A stretch of DNA of 64,000 bases from Vreelandella alkaliphila (lineage in GTDB: Bacteria; Pseudomonadota; Gammaproteobacteria; Pseudomonadales; Halomonadaceae), in the NCBI RefSeq assembly GCF_016107625.1, contig NZ_JABASV010000003.1, positions 62,001 through 126,000 of the forward strand, written 5' to 3'. The position numbers were made by a program, and so were the translations under genes. Below, one piece after another: positions 8,394 to 16,715 of this stretch. The notes under the pieces were generated by a model, which worked only from the letters and a program-made list of their open reading frames with translations, ran no database searches and had not been told where the DNA came from. How positions within the stretch are numbered: position 1 is the first letter of the stretch; the number at the start of each line of letters is the position of its first letter.

Positions 8394-9425
8394 ATGACGC
8401 TTCAACCGAACCAACTGCGGCCTAGCCCTATTTCCGCCACCGTTGATTTCGACGCCGATGGCGTACAGCACGGTTTTTTAAAACTGCCGATTTCCACCGA
8501 TGAGTCTGCCTGGGGCGCGGTGATGATACCTATTACCGTGGTTAAAAATGGCGAAGGCCCCACAGCGTTATTAACGGGCGGGAATCATGGCGATGAATAC
8601 GAAGGCATAACGTCGTTGTTGAAGCTTTCTTCCACGTTGAAAGCGGAAGAGGTGAGTGGGCGAGTAATTATCGTACCGTGTATGAACACGCCAGCAGTCA
8701 TGGCCGGGAAACGCACGTCGCCGATGGATAAAGGCAACTTGAATCGTAGTTTTCCAGGGGACCCAAACGGCACCGTAACGTCGCAAATCGCTGATTATTT
8801 TACCCGTGTATTGGTTCCTATTAGCGATGTAGTACTCGATTTGCACTCTGGTGGCCGCACGCTGGATATTTTGCCGTTCGGCGCTTCTCACGTTTTAGAC
8901 GATAAGTCTCAACAGCAGGCTGCGTTGGAAGGCGCTAAAGCGTTCGGCGCTCCCTACGCGATGGTGATGTTTGAGCTAGATGCAGAAAAGCTGTTCGATA
9001 CTGCCTGTGAGCGCCAAGGTAAAGTATTTGTGGCCACTGAACTTGGCGGCGGCGGTACGTCCACGCCGCAAAGCATTGCTATTGCTGAGCGCGGTGTGCG
9101 CAATTTTTTGATCCAGTACGGTTTGGTGCAAGGCAAAGTGGAAATGCCTGAGGGCGGGCAAATGTACCTCGATATGCCAGATGCCAGCTGCTACGTGCAA
9201 AGCCAGCACTCTGGGGTGTTAGAGCTGTTGGTGGCGTTGGGTGATAGCGTGAAAAAAGGCCAAACCATTGCTTATGTTTATGATATGACCCGCAGCGGTA
9301 CCGCTCCTGTGGCTTACAAAGCGGAACGTGATGGCATCTTAATGGCTCGCCGTGCGCCATCGTTAATCAATATGGGGGACACCCTGGCGGTGATTGCCGA
9401 TGTTGTTGAACGCCTGGAGGCGTGA
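8394..9425 (+). CDS. doeB: N-acetyl-L-2,4-diaminobutyrate deacetylase DoeB (EutE)
   Basis: DoeB removes the acetyl group from the DoeA product to release L-2,4-diaminobutyrate. It belongs to the AstE/AspA zinc deacylase family. The zinc ligands are visible as GGNHGDEYEG (His65, Glu68) and DLHSGG (His151), with the substrate-binding Arg in NLNRSFPG (Arg118). The 343-residue length is normal. The C-terminal 70 residues form the usual beta-rich domain, including VKKGQTIAYVYD. The gene overlaps or abuts doeX, and the AGG-rich 3' end (CTGGAGG, 9414-9420) probably serves as ribosome-binding site for the next gene. Confidence 0.95.
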   Translation: MTLQPNQLRPSPISATVDFDADGVQHGFLKLPISTDESAWGAVMIPITVVKNGEGPTALLTGGNHGDEYEGITSLLKLSSTLKAEEVSGRVIIVPCMNTPAVMAGKRTSPMDKGNLNRSFPGDPNGTVTSQIADYFTRVLVPISDVVLDLHSGGRTLDILPFGASHVLDDKSQQQAALEGAKAFGAPYAMVMFELDAEKLFDTACERQGKVFVATELGGGGTSTPQSIAIAERGVRNFLIQYGLVQGKVEMPEGGQMYLDMPDASCYVQSQHSGVLELLVALGDSVKKGQTIAYVYDMTRSGTAPVAYKAERDGILMARRAPSLINMGDTLAVIADVVERLEA

Positions 9426-9433
9426 CAACCAGC

Positions 9434-9910
9434 ATGATGAAATTGGACCGTTATGATTTAAAAATTCTCGATATTCTCTCTCGGGATGGACGAATCACTA
9501 AGTCGAAGCTGGCGGAAGCCATCAACCTCTCGGTGAGTCCCTGCTGGGAGCGAGTTAAACGCCTGGAAAAGGCGGGCGTTATCGAAGGATATACCGCGCG
9601 CATTAATGCTGATGTATTAGTGCCGCGCAACTCCGTATGGGTGCAGATCGAGCTTAAACAGCACAATGCTGAAAGCTTTACCCGCTTTGAAGCATTAGTC
9701 ATGCAAACGCCCGATGTCACAGAGTGTGTGGCGGTAGGCGGTGGCGTGGACTATCTAGTGAAGTTTGAGGTGTTTTCCATCGACAGTTATCAACGTTTGA
9801 TCGATAGTTGGTTGGTCTCGGACGTGGGAATAGAGCGTTACTTCACCTATATCGTGACCAAGTCCGTCAAACGGACTGAGCCAGGTATTGGATCGAACGA
9901 CTTTTTGTAA
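9434..9910 (+). CDS. doeX: Lrp/AsnC-family regulator of ectoine degradation, DoeX
   Basis: This 158-residue protein has an N-terminal winged helix-turn-helix (LDRYDLKILDILSRDGR..., with recognition helix around LSVSPCWERVKRLE, residues about 30-45) and a C-terminal RAM/AsnC effector domain (about 65-150, with FEALVMQTPDVTECVAVGGG). By analogy with DoeX of Halomonas elongata it should bind near the doe promoters and respond to an ectoine-derived metabolite. The start is uncertain. GTG 9422 would overlap the doeB stop but has no room for a Shine-Dalgarno, whereas ATG 9434 or 9437 lies 13-16 bp after GGAGG. A 15-bp perfect palindrome lies 18 bp after its stop. Confidence 0.92.
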   Translation: MMKLDRYDLKILDILSRDGRITKSKLAEAINLSVSPCWERVKRLEKAGVIEGYTARINADVLVPRNSVWVQIELKQHNAESFTRFEALVMQTPDVTECVAVGGGVDYLVKFEVFSIDSYQRLIDSWLVSDVGIERYFTYIVTKSVKRTEPGIGSNDFL

Positions 9911-9928
9911 TGTCGGTCTGTGCAAATT

Positions 9929-9943
9929 GGATTTAATAAATCC
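9929..9943. promoter_or_regulatory. 15-bp perfect palindrome, candidate DoeX operator
   Basis: The sequence GGATTTA-A-TAAATCC is a perfect 7-1-7 inverted repeat in the 179-bp region between doeX and the amidase gene. Lrp/AsnC proteins commonly bind 13-15 bp AT-centred palindromes of this kind. It could control the genes of the inserted module. No T-run follows, so it is not a terminator. The assignment to DoeX is inference. Confidence 0.4.
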
Positions 9944-10089
9944 CCTTTGTATTTGATCAACGATATTTCAGCGTTTCATTGGCTTAACATGAAAGTTAAT
10001 GCCACTCACCACTAGCTTAGTGAAAGACATCCATAGAAGTTAATTTGCTAAGCGGAAACAGTCAGACCGCCTGACGCAGAGAGAAGCTA

Positions 10090-10959
10090 ATGTCATATTT
10101 CACCATTGCCGGTGTTCAAATGCATGCCCTGCACCATGGCGACAATACCGAGGCTATGCGCCATCGGATCGATGCGCTAATGAATCGTTTTCCTCAGGTT
10201 CAAATGGTGCTGTTCAGCGAATTAATGCCGATGGGAGCTTCACCGCTCCACGCTCAAACGTTGCCCAGCGATACCGAAGCATTTTTTTGCCAACTGGCTG
10301 CGCAACATCGCATCTGGTTAATTCCGGGCTCAATGTTCGAGCAAGTAGGCGAGCATACCTACAATACCTTGGTAGTGATTAACCCACTGGGCCAAGTTGT
10401 AACGCGTTATCGCAAGATGTTCCCGTTCCGGCCTTACGAAGCCGACGTCGAGGGCGGCAGTGAATTTGTGGTCTTCGATGTGCCAACGATAGGCCGCTTT
10501 GGCGTTTCTATCTGTTATGACATGTGGTTTCCCGAAACGACTCGTACTCTGGCTTCAATGGGGGCCGAAGTCATTCTCCACCCCACTATGACGGATACCA
10601 TTGACCGAGATATTGAGCTGTCAATTGCCCGCACCAATGCGGCGATCAACCAGTGTTACTTCTTCGATATCAATGGCGCTGGCGCGTTGGGGAACGGCCG
10701 CTCTATCGTCGTTGGTCCTTCTGGCGATGTAATCCATCAAGCGGGTATTGGTGAAGAAGTCATACCCATCGAAATTGACCTCAACCGCGTCCGCCGCGAG
10801 CGCGAAACAGGGTTACGCGGTTTGGGCCAGCCACTGAAAAGTTTCCGTGATCGTGAAGTCGATTTTTCGCTATACCGTAGCGAAAACGGATCTTCTCCTT
10901 TCCTTGACACCTTAGGACCACTTGCTAAACCGGTACGTACCGACCAAGACATTTTTTAG
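10090..10959 (+). CDS. Nitrilase-superfamily carbon-nitrogen hydrolase
   Basis: The 289-residue protein has the nitrilase catalytic triad: Glu44 in LFSELMPMG, Lys109 in RYRKMFPF and Cys142 in SICYDMWFPE. Such enzymes hydrolyse amides, N-carbamoyl groups or nitriles and act in the cytoplasm. The exact substrate cannot be read from the motif. The CYDMWFPE form, with Asp and Phe-Pro-Glu after the nucleophile, is typical of amidase branches rather than true nitrilases. The start is supported by AGAGAAG just upstream. It is the first gene of a four-gene group lying between doeX and doeC, so a role on an ectoine- or diaminobutyrate-related amide is plausible but unproven. N-carbamoylputrescine amidase is an alternative, though no agmatine deiminase gene is near. 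Confidence 0.85.
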   Translation: MSYFTIAGVQMHALHHGDNTEAMRHRIDALMNRFPQVQMVLFSELMPMGASPLHAQTLPSDTEAFFCQLAAQHRIWLIPGSMFEQVGEHTYNTLVVINPLGQVVTRYRKMFPFRPYEADVEGGSEFVVFDVPTIGRFGVSICYDMWFPETTRTLASMGAEVILHPTMTDTIDRDIELSIARTNAAINQCYFFDINGAGALGNGRSIVVGPSGDVIHQAGIGEEVIPIEIDLNRVRRERETGLRGLGQPLKSFRDREVDFSLYRSENGSSPFLDTLGPLAKPVRTDQDIF

Positions 10960-11031
10960 GAGCCTATTTGGCTTGACCCATCATCACGAGAAGAACGGAT
11001 TTCGCGCCAAGCTGGATGATCAATTTAGGCG

Positions 11032-11045
11032 AATATCGCGATATT
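11032..11045. promoter_or_regulatory. 14-bp perfect palindrome upstream of the ATP-grasp gene
   Basis: AATATCGCGATATT is a perfect inverted repeat within the 154-bp gap between the amidase and ATP-grasp genes, 69 bp before the chosen start codon. It is unlike the palindrome at 9929-9943. It may be an operator giving the last three genes of the module separate control. No known regulator is matched. Confidence 0.3.
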
Positions 11046-11113
11046 TAGCGAAACTCCTAGGCAGCACTAGTTCAACACGGCCTTCAGTACGTGTCATACA
11101 AGGAGCGAAAACA

Positions 11114-12586
11114 ATGAATAAAATAACGTCCATTGCAGATGTTCGTAGATATTTTTTAAACAATAAAGAGCCGGTTTACTTTATTTCTGCGACGAACTTC
11201 AATCTTCTGGGTATCGGTGATTGGGTAGGGAGCTTCCGTCATATTAACTATATTGACTGCTTTGAAGGCAAGCAGCGTAATGTCTTCGTGCCTAAACAGA
11301 AGTTTCCCCGCGACTTCGAGAGCATTGAAGACATTAATAACTATCTGCTTGAGCACAAAGAAGTCATTGATTTCATTCAATCACGAGCCAATGGCGAAAG
11401 CGCAGGGGTGGCAGCGTTTTTAATGTTTGATGAGCACACCGAAGAAATTTGTGAGCAGTTGGGCCTGCGGGTTGCCTTCCCTCCCGCCGAACTGCGCAAG
11501 CGGATGGATAATAAAATTGAGACGGTGCGTATTGGCAATAAAGCGGGTGTGCCCAGCGTGCCCAACGTGTTGGCCAGGGTAGGCAGTTATCAGGAGCTTC
11601 TAGAGGTCAGCGAGTCGCTCGGTAACGATTTAGTGGTACAGACCGCGTTTGGCGATTCTGGTCATACCACCTTCTTTATTGCCAGTGAAGAAGACTATTA
11701 TAAGCATGCTGAAGAGATCGAAGCCGAACCCGAGGTCAAGATCATGAAGCGCATCAACTGTCGCGGCTCGGCGATAGAAGCTTGTGCCACGCGTTGCGGT
11801 ACGGTCGTAGGCCCGCTGATGACAGAGCTTGTAGGCTTCAAATCCTTGACTCCTTATAAGGGCGGTTGGTGTGGCAACGAAATGTTTGCCGGCGCCTTTA
11901 GTCAGGAAGTGCGTGATTTAGCGCGCGAGTACACCTTTAAGTTTGGTGAGGCACTACGCGAAGAGGGCTATCGAGGATATTTTGAACTCGATTTCCTGAT
12001 TGATATGGATACCAATGAAGTGTATCTGGGTGAACTTAACCCCCGTGTGACCGGAGCAAGCTCTCTGACGAATGTGGCGGCTTTTGCTCATTCTGATATT
12101 CCACTGTTCCTGTTTCACCTGCTTGAATTTTCGGATGTCGATTTTGACCTGGACATCAATGATATCAACGAGCGTTGGGCGCATCCTGAAAGTGTCGACA
12201 GCTGGAGCCAGCTGGTTATCAAGCATACTGATGAAAGCGTTGACCTGTTAACGCAGGCGCCTACTACCGGCGTATGGCGCATGAATGCTCAGGGCGAAAT
12301 TGCTTATGATCATTATAGCTATCACCCCCACGCGGCAGAGAACGAGCATGAAGCCTTTTTTCTGCGCATTAGTGGCGCAGGAGACTTCCGGTATGAGGGG
12401 GCCGACCTGGGTATTTTGATCACCCGGGGGCGGTTAATGGATGATGACTTCCAGCTGAATGAGCGTGCCAAGGCTTGGATAGACGGCATTCGTGGTCAGT
12501 ACACCGGACAGGCGTTGCAAGATCCAGTGGTGGAGGAAGTTGCCGTCAGCCATGCTATCGGCGGTGGCAACTTCAAAATTCTTTAA
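11114..12586 (+). CDS. ATP-grasp domain ligase (biotin carboxylase-like)
   Basis: The 490-residue protein carries an ATP-grasp fold in its central part (about residues 120-370). The nucleotide-binding segment contains QTAFGDSGHTTFFI, and the magnesium-binding strand pair is FELDFLID and YLGELNPRVTGASS. These are the features of carboxylate-amine ligases and of biotin carboxylase, which share the fold. There is no biotin or carboxyltransferase partner nearby. Amide-bond formation between a carboxylate and an amine is therefore more likely than carboxylation, by inference. The start at ATG 11114 is preceded by AAGGAGC (11099-11105). An in-frame upstream ATG (10922) would overlap the amidase gene and lacks such a site. 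The C45 gene begins 2 bp after the stop, so the two are tightly coupled. Confidence 0.83.
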   Translation: MNKITSIADVRRYFLNNKEPVYFISATNFNLLGIGDWVGSFRHINYIDCFEGKQRNVFVPKQKFPRDFESIEDINNYLLEHKEVIDFIQSRANGESAGVAAFLMFDEHTEEICEQLGLRVAFPPAELRKRMDNKIETVRIGNKAGVPSVPNVLARVGSYQELLEVSESLGNDLVVQTAFGDSGHTTFFIASEEDYYKHAEEIEAEPEVKIMKRINCRGSAIEACATRCGTVVGPLMTELVGFKSLTPYKGGWCGNEMFAGAFSQEVRDLAREYTFKFGEALREEGYRGYFELDFLIDMDTNEVYLGELNPRVTGASSLTNVAAFAHSDIPLFLFHLLEFSDVDFDLDINDINERWAHPESVDSWSQLVIKHTDESVDLLTQAPTTGVWRMNAQGEIAYDHYSYHPHAAENEHEAFFLRISGAGDFRYEGADLGILITRGRLMDDDFQLNERAKAWIDGIRGQYTGQALQDPVVEEVAVSHAIGGGNFKIL

Positions 12587-12588
12587 TC

Positions 12589-13626
12589 ATGGACAGCAAC
12601 TTTGCTGCAGGCCGAGCACCTGGTGTGGAGCTGGACAAAGCCTTGACGTTTCGCACCGTGCATGAAGAGGTGGCGGGGCCAAAATGGCAGTCGTTGTTCC
12701 ATTACCACTGGCCTGCCTATGAACCCTGGTATCTGGCCGAAGGCGAGCGTGAGCGTCCCTCTTATCTTGAGTGTCATAACGCCTTACGCAAGCACATGCC
12801 CGAATTGCTGGCTACTTACCGTACGTTGTGCGAAGTAGCCGGTGGAGGAGATCTTTCGTCACGGCTACTGAGTTTGTATCGTCCGCCGCCGTATATTACC
12901 GGCTGCTCACAGGCGGTACTAGCAAGGCCGACATCAACTGTGCTGGCACGCAACTATGATTACCCGCCGGAGCTATGCGAGGGCTCCATTCTTTACACCC
13001 GCTGGAATCAGCGCCGTGTTATCGCTATGTCTGATTGCCTGTGGGGCGTGCTAGACGGGATGAACGATTCAGGGCTTGCTGTTTCTCTGGCCTTTGGTGG
13101 GCGCAAGGTGGTGGGGGATGGCTTCGGTGCTCCGATTATTCTTCGCTACATTCTCGAATTCTGCGATACCGTGCCCGAAGCTGCTGCGGTACTTGCGAGA
13201 GTGCCTACCCATATGGCCTACAACATTACCGTGGCAGATGCTTCGGGACGTTATGTCACGGCGATGATTGCACCAGATCGCCGCGCCAGCATTCGGCGGG
13301 TGGCGGTGGCTACTAATCATCAAAAGAAAATCGAATGGTATGCCCATGCGCTGGCTTCTGAAACCCTAATTCGCGAGCGCCAGCTCTCGATTCTGGTGGA
13401 CGATGACGCCACCACTGAAGAGCGACTAATTTCGGCTTTTTCCGCTCCTCCTTTGTTTCGCCATGACTATCGGCGTGGCCTGGGCACAGTGTATACCGCG
13501 GTATATCGCACCAAGGAAAGGCTTACCCAGTTCCGTTGGCCCGGCAGAGTATTAGACTTGAACTTCGACGAGTTTCCAGAGGAGCAGATTACCGTGCGTT
13601 ATGGCTCCCGCGGACTGTATGGCTGA
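12589..13626 (+). CDS. C45-family autoproteolytic acyltransferase/hydrolase
   Basis: The 345-residue product resembles acyl-CoA:6-aminopenicillanate acyltransferase and related Ntn hydrolases (peptidase family C45). These are made as proenzymes and cleave themselves before a Cys that becomes the N-terminal nucleophile. The Gly105-Cys106 pair in PPYITGCSQAV is the expected cleavage site, and ARNYDY (about residues 122-127) is the conserved strand that follows it. A second conserved region, SDCLWGVLDGMNDSGLAVS, lies near residue 147. Family members make or break amide bonds. The substrate is unknown. The start ATG is 2 bp after the ATP-grasp stop, and no separate Shine-Dalgarno is needed for coupled translation. 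A ligase and an amide-active Ntn enzyme side by side suggest work on the same molecule. Confidence 0.85.
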   Translation: MDSNFAAGRAPGVELDKALTFRTVHEEVAGPKWQSLFHYHWPAYEPWYLAEGERERPSYLECHNALRKHMPELLATYRTLCEVAGGGDLSSRLLSLYRPPPYITGCSQAVLARPTSTVLARNYDYPPELCEGSILYTRWNQRRVIAMSDCLWGVLDGMNDSGLAVSLAFGGRKVVGDGFGAPIILRYILEFCDTVPEAAAVLARVPTHMAYNITVADASGRYVTAMIAPDRRASIRRVAVATNHQKKIEWYAHALASETLIRERQLSILVDDDATTEERLISAFSAPPLFRHDYRRGLGTVYTAVYRTKERLTQFRWPGRVLDLNFDEFPEEQITVRYGSRGLYG

Positions 13627-13689
13627 TTAGCACTATTGCTGAGGCAAGTGTCTTTTCCAGATAAATACCTAAAAAGGATGGGTGTCGTC

Positions 13690-16467
13690 ATGCAAGAGAA
13701 TAATTCAACCGAAACTTCCTACACCGCCCTGGGTTTTTATCACAAAATTTCCCAACTTCGTGCTGATACCTGGAATGAGCTTAAACGTGATTTGGGTATT
13801 TTGACGCGCCTTAAAGAAGAGGATCGCGCCAAAAACTTGATTAAAGCTATCGACATCAAGTTGACACGCTTAGAGATTATTGAGGACTACCACGCATTTC
13901 CATCCAAAGAGGATTTTCGCCACCTTTGGACGCTATTTAATCGCGGTGAATATGCGCTGTTGGATAAAGTCGTTAAGCGTTTGGTAAGGGCGTTGATCAG
14001 TGAGTCCTATCGTCGACGGCATGTCGATCTTTCTGAGACGGATGCGGGTGCTGAAGACATGGAAGCACTGGACGCCCTTAATCAACTTCGCCGCGGGCAC
14101 CCGGCTTCCAATAGTTCGGCGCAACCTTACTTTGAACTGCTGATCGTAGATAATCTTTCTAACCAGGAAGAAGATGTGGTGCGTGAAGCATTTCATAACA
14201 TGCGCCGATCTGAAGATCGCTTTGTTTACGATGTTGTAACGGTAAAAAGCTTTGAAGATGCGTTGATTGCCATATTAGTGAATCCTAATATACAAGCATG
14301 TCTGATTCGCTACGAGTTTCCGTATAAGTCCAAGTATAACCTCAGTGCTTTGCGTAATTATCTGGAAGGTCTCTCAGAAAATGAGCTGGAGCACCATAGC
14401 GAAGCTGATCGCAGTATCCTGCTGAGTTCGATGATTCATGAGTTGCGCCCAGAAATTGATCAATTTCTGGTGACGAGCGGTGATGTTGAAGCCACGGCAA
14501 GCCGAGATATTAAGCACTTCAACCGTATCTTCTACCGCGAAACGGATTACATCGAGCAGCATCATACGATTCTACGCGCCATTGATAATCGCTATCGCAC
14601 ACCGTTTTTTGATGCTCTGCGTGAATACAGTAGAAAGCCCACAGGGGTATTTCATGCCATGCCCATTTCCAGGGGCAAGTCGGTGACTCGGTCCCACTGG
14701 GCAGGGCACATGATCGACTTCTACGGCATTAATATTTTTCTGGCAGAAACATCAGCAACATCCGGGGGACTAGACTCTCTGTTGCAACCGTTTGGGCCAA
14801 TCAAAAAGGCACAAGAGTATGCTGCCCGCGCCTTTGGAGCTCGTCGTAGCTTCTTTGTGACTAATGGTACGTCCACTGCCAATAAGATTGTGGTGCAGGC
14901 GCTAATTAAGCCGCGAGACATCGTGTTGATCGATCGTGACTGTCACAAGTCGCATCATTACGGCATGGTTTTAGCCGGTGCACATGTCAGTTATTTAGAC
15001 TCCTATCCGCTTGATGATTATTCCATGTACGGTGCGGTGCCGCTGCATGAAATCAAGAAAACGCTGCTGTCCTACAAGCGTTCCGGACAATTGCACAAAG
15101 TTAAGATGTTGTTGCTGACCAACTGCACCTTCGATGGCATCGTCTATAACGTGCGCCGAGTGATGGAAGAGTGTTTGGCGATTAAACCAGATCTGGTTTT
15201 TCTTTGGGATGAAGCATGGTTTGCTTTCGCTGGTTTTAACCCGACGTATCGGCCACGTACGGCTATGAATGCGGCACGTACGTTGCGCGATCGTTACCGA
15301 AGCGAGAGTTATCGGGAAGAGTATGCGGCTTGGAAAGCCGAGTTCGATAAGCTCGACCCAGAAGATGACGCTACATGGCTTGACCAGCGACTGATGCCCG
15401 ACCCAGATGAAGTACGTATTCGCACCTATGCTACTCACTCAACCCACAAAACGCTGACTTCATTACGCCAAGGCTCAATGATTCACGTGTGGGATCAAGA
15501 TTTTCGTCAGAAAGTGGAGGCTTCTTTCCATGAAGCCTACATGACTCACACTTCTACTTCGCCCAACTATCAGATTGTGGCATCGCTGGATGTGGGAAGA
15601 ATGCAGGCGGAAATGGAAGGTTTCGAACTGGTACATGCCCAGGTAGAGACGGCGCTTTCGCTCCGCGAACAGCTCTACACCCACCCATTACTGCAGAAAT
15701 ATTTCCGCGTATTGAAGAATAGCGACATGGTGCCTGAAGCCTACCGCGAGTCGGGTGTAGAGTCCTATTACGACCCGGTGACGGGTTGGAATAAGATGGA
15801 GGAAGCCTGGGCGCGAGACGAGTTTGTTGTTGACCCTTCCCGTGTCACGATTGCCATCGGCAATACTGGGGTTGATGGCGATACATTCAAAAATGAATAC
15901 CTGATGAATAAGTACGGTATTCAAATTAACAAAACTTCCCGCAACACCGTACTGTTTATGACCAATATCGGCACGACACGGGGCTCTATTGCCTACCTGC
16001 TGGATGTGCTGATCAAGTTGGCGAAAGAGTTCGAATATCGCTTGGAAGACAGTAGTCGTCCTGAGCGCAAAATCATCGAAAATCAGGTGCATTCGCTGAA
16101 TCATGATTTGCCGCCACTACCTGACTTCAGTCGTTTCCACGATGCCTTCCGGCCGAATCCCGATACGCCCCAGGGCGATATTCGTTGCGCTTACTTTCTA
16201 AGTTACGACGAAGAGAATACTGAGTACTTACGCTTCGATAATGGCAAGTTGCAGGCGCAGATGCGTGCCGGTCGCGATGTTGTATCGGCAAGTTTTGTCA
16301 TCCCTTATCCGCCAGGATTTCCGGTGTTAGTACCAGGGCAGGTCATCAGCGAAGAAATTTTAGCGTTTCTTCAGGCGCTGGATGTCACTGAGATCCACGG
16401 CTATCGGCCGGAGTTAGGGCTAGTGGTGTTTACCGAGGAAGCCTTGATTAACCCCGCAGCAGGTTAA
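13690..16467 (+). CDS. Large Orn/Lys/Arg-type PLP-dependent decarboxylase
   Basis: At 925 residues this is longer than E. coli LdcC or SpeC (about 710-730). The PLP-binding core of the fold-type I Orn/Lys/Arg decarboxylases runs from about residue 330 to 730. The Schiff-base lysine is Lys587 in THSTHKTLTSL, and the cofactor-binding Asp is Asp507 in LWDEAWFAF. The C-terminal Orn/Lys/Arg domain contains IPYPPGFPVLVPGQ. The N-terminal roughly 330 residues include a receiver/wing-like region with LLIVDNLSNQEEDVV and are unusually extended. A basic amino acid or diamino acid substrate is likely, and 2,4-diaminobutyrate is an attractive guess given the flanking doe genes. ATG 13690 is chosen for AAGGA 12 bp upstream. 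TTG 13636 and ATG 13678 are possible. Confidence 0.85.
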   Translation: MQENNSTETSYTALGFYHKISQLRADTWNELKRDLGILTRLKEEDRAKNLIKAIDIKLTRLEIIEDYHAFPSKEDFRHLWTLFNRGEYALLDKVVKRLVRALISESYRRRHVDLSETDAGAEDMEALDALNQLRRGHPASNSSAQPYFELLIVDNLSNQEEDVVREAFHNMRRSEDRFVYDVVTVKSFEDALIAILVNPNIQACLIRYEFPYKSKYNLSALRNYLEGLSENELEHHSEADRSILLSSMIHELRPEIDQFLVTSGDVEATASRDIKHFNRIFYRETDYIEQHHTILRAIDNRYRTPFFDALREYSRKPTGVFHAMPISRGKSVTRSHWAGHMIDFYGINIFLAETSATSGGLDSLLQPFGPIKKAQEYAARAFGARRSFFVTNGTSTANKIVVQALIKPRDIVLIDRDCHKSHHYGMVLAGAHVSYLDSYPLDDYSMYGAVPLHEIKKTLLSYKRSGQLHKVKMLLLTNCTFDGIVYNVRRVMEECLAIKPDLVFLWDEAWFAFAGFNPTYRPRTAMNAARTLRDRYRSESYREEYAAWKAEFDKLDPEDDATWLDQRLMPDPDEVRIRTYATHSTHKTLTSLRQGSMIHVWDQDFRQKVEASFHEAYMTHTSTSPNYQIVASLDVGRMQAEMEGFELVHAQVETALSLREQLYTHPLLQKYFRVLKNSDMVPEAYRESGVESYYDPVTGWNKMEEAWARDEFVVDPSRVTIAIGNTGVDGDTFKNEYLMNKYGIQINKTSRNTVLFMTNIGTTRGSIAYLLDVLIKLAKEFEYRLEDSSRPERKIIENQVHSLNHDLPPLPDFSRFHDAFRPNPDTPQGDIRCAYFLSYDEENTEYLRFDNGKLQAQMRAGRDVVSASFVIPYPPGFPVLVPGQVISEEILAFLQALDVTEIHGYRPELGLVVFTEEALINPAAG

Positions 16468-16531
16468 ATGCAGCAGATTAAATAGAGGCGCTGCCAAAAA
16501 AAAGCACTTTAAAGGTAGCTTTCACAAAAAA

Positions 16532-16560
16532 AGCGCCGGAATTATCCGGCGCTTTCAAAA
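16532..16560 (+). terminator. Hairpin terminator after the decarboxylase gene
   Basis: AGCGCCGGA (16532-16540) pairs perfectly with TCCGGCGCT (16545-16553) around a 4-base loop, with an A-run before and a short T-run after. It lies about 65 bp downstream of the decarboxylase stop. It should separate the inserted module from doeC at least partly. Confidence 0.7.
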
Positions 16561-16600
16561 ACACTTCGTGCGGTATCTCCCTTACGCTAGACACACTGAA

Positions 16601-16638
16601 ACAGCCCATCGAGACGTTGGGCTGTATAGCGATTTTTT
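16601..16638 (+). terminator. Second hairpin with downstream T-run
   Basis: ACAGCCCA (16601-16608) pairs with TGGGCTGT (16618-16625), and a run of six T follows at 16633-16638 after a 7-base gap. The gap makes it a weaker candidate than the hairpin at 16532. It lies 78 bp upstream of doeC. Confidence 0.4.
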
Positions 16639-16715
16639 AGCAACATTTTTCTGTGCAACGGTTTGTCGCCAGCGATTGGCTTCACCGTAACTGGCTGCAA
16701 CCTGGGGAGGTGCCC

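Noticed and set aside
10090-10959. The nitrilase-like gene as an N-carbamoylputrescine amidase in a polyamine pathway.
   Set aside because: No agmatine deiminase is nearby and the motif does not settle the substrate, so only the superfamily is stated.
10922-11113. Upstream extension of the ATP-grasp gene from ATG 10922.
   Set aside because: It would overlap the amidase gene, lacks a ribosome-binding site, and ATG 11114 has AAGGAGC at proper spacing.
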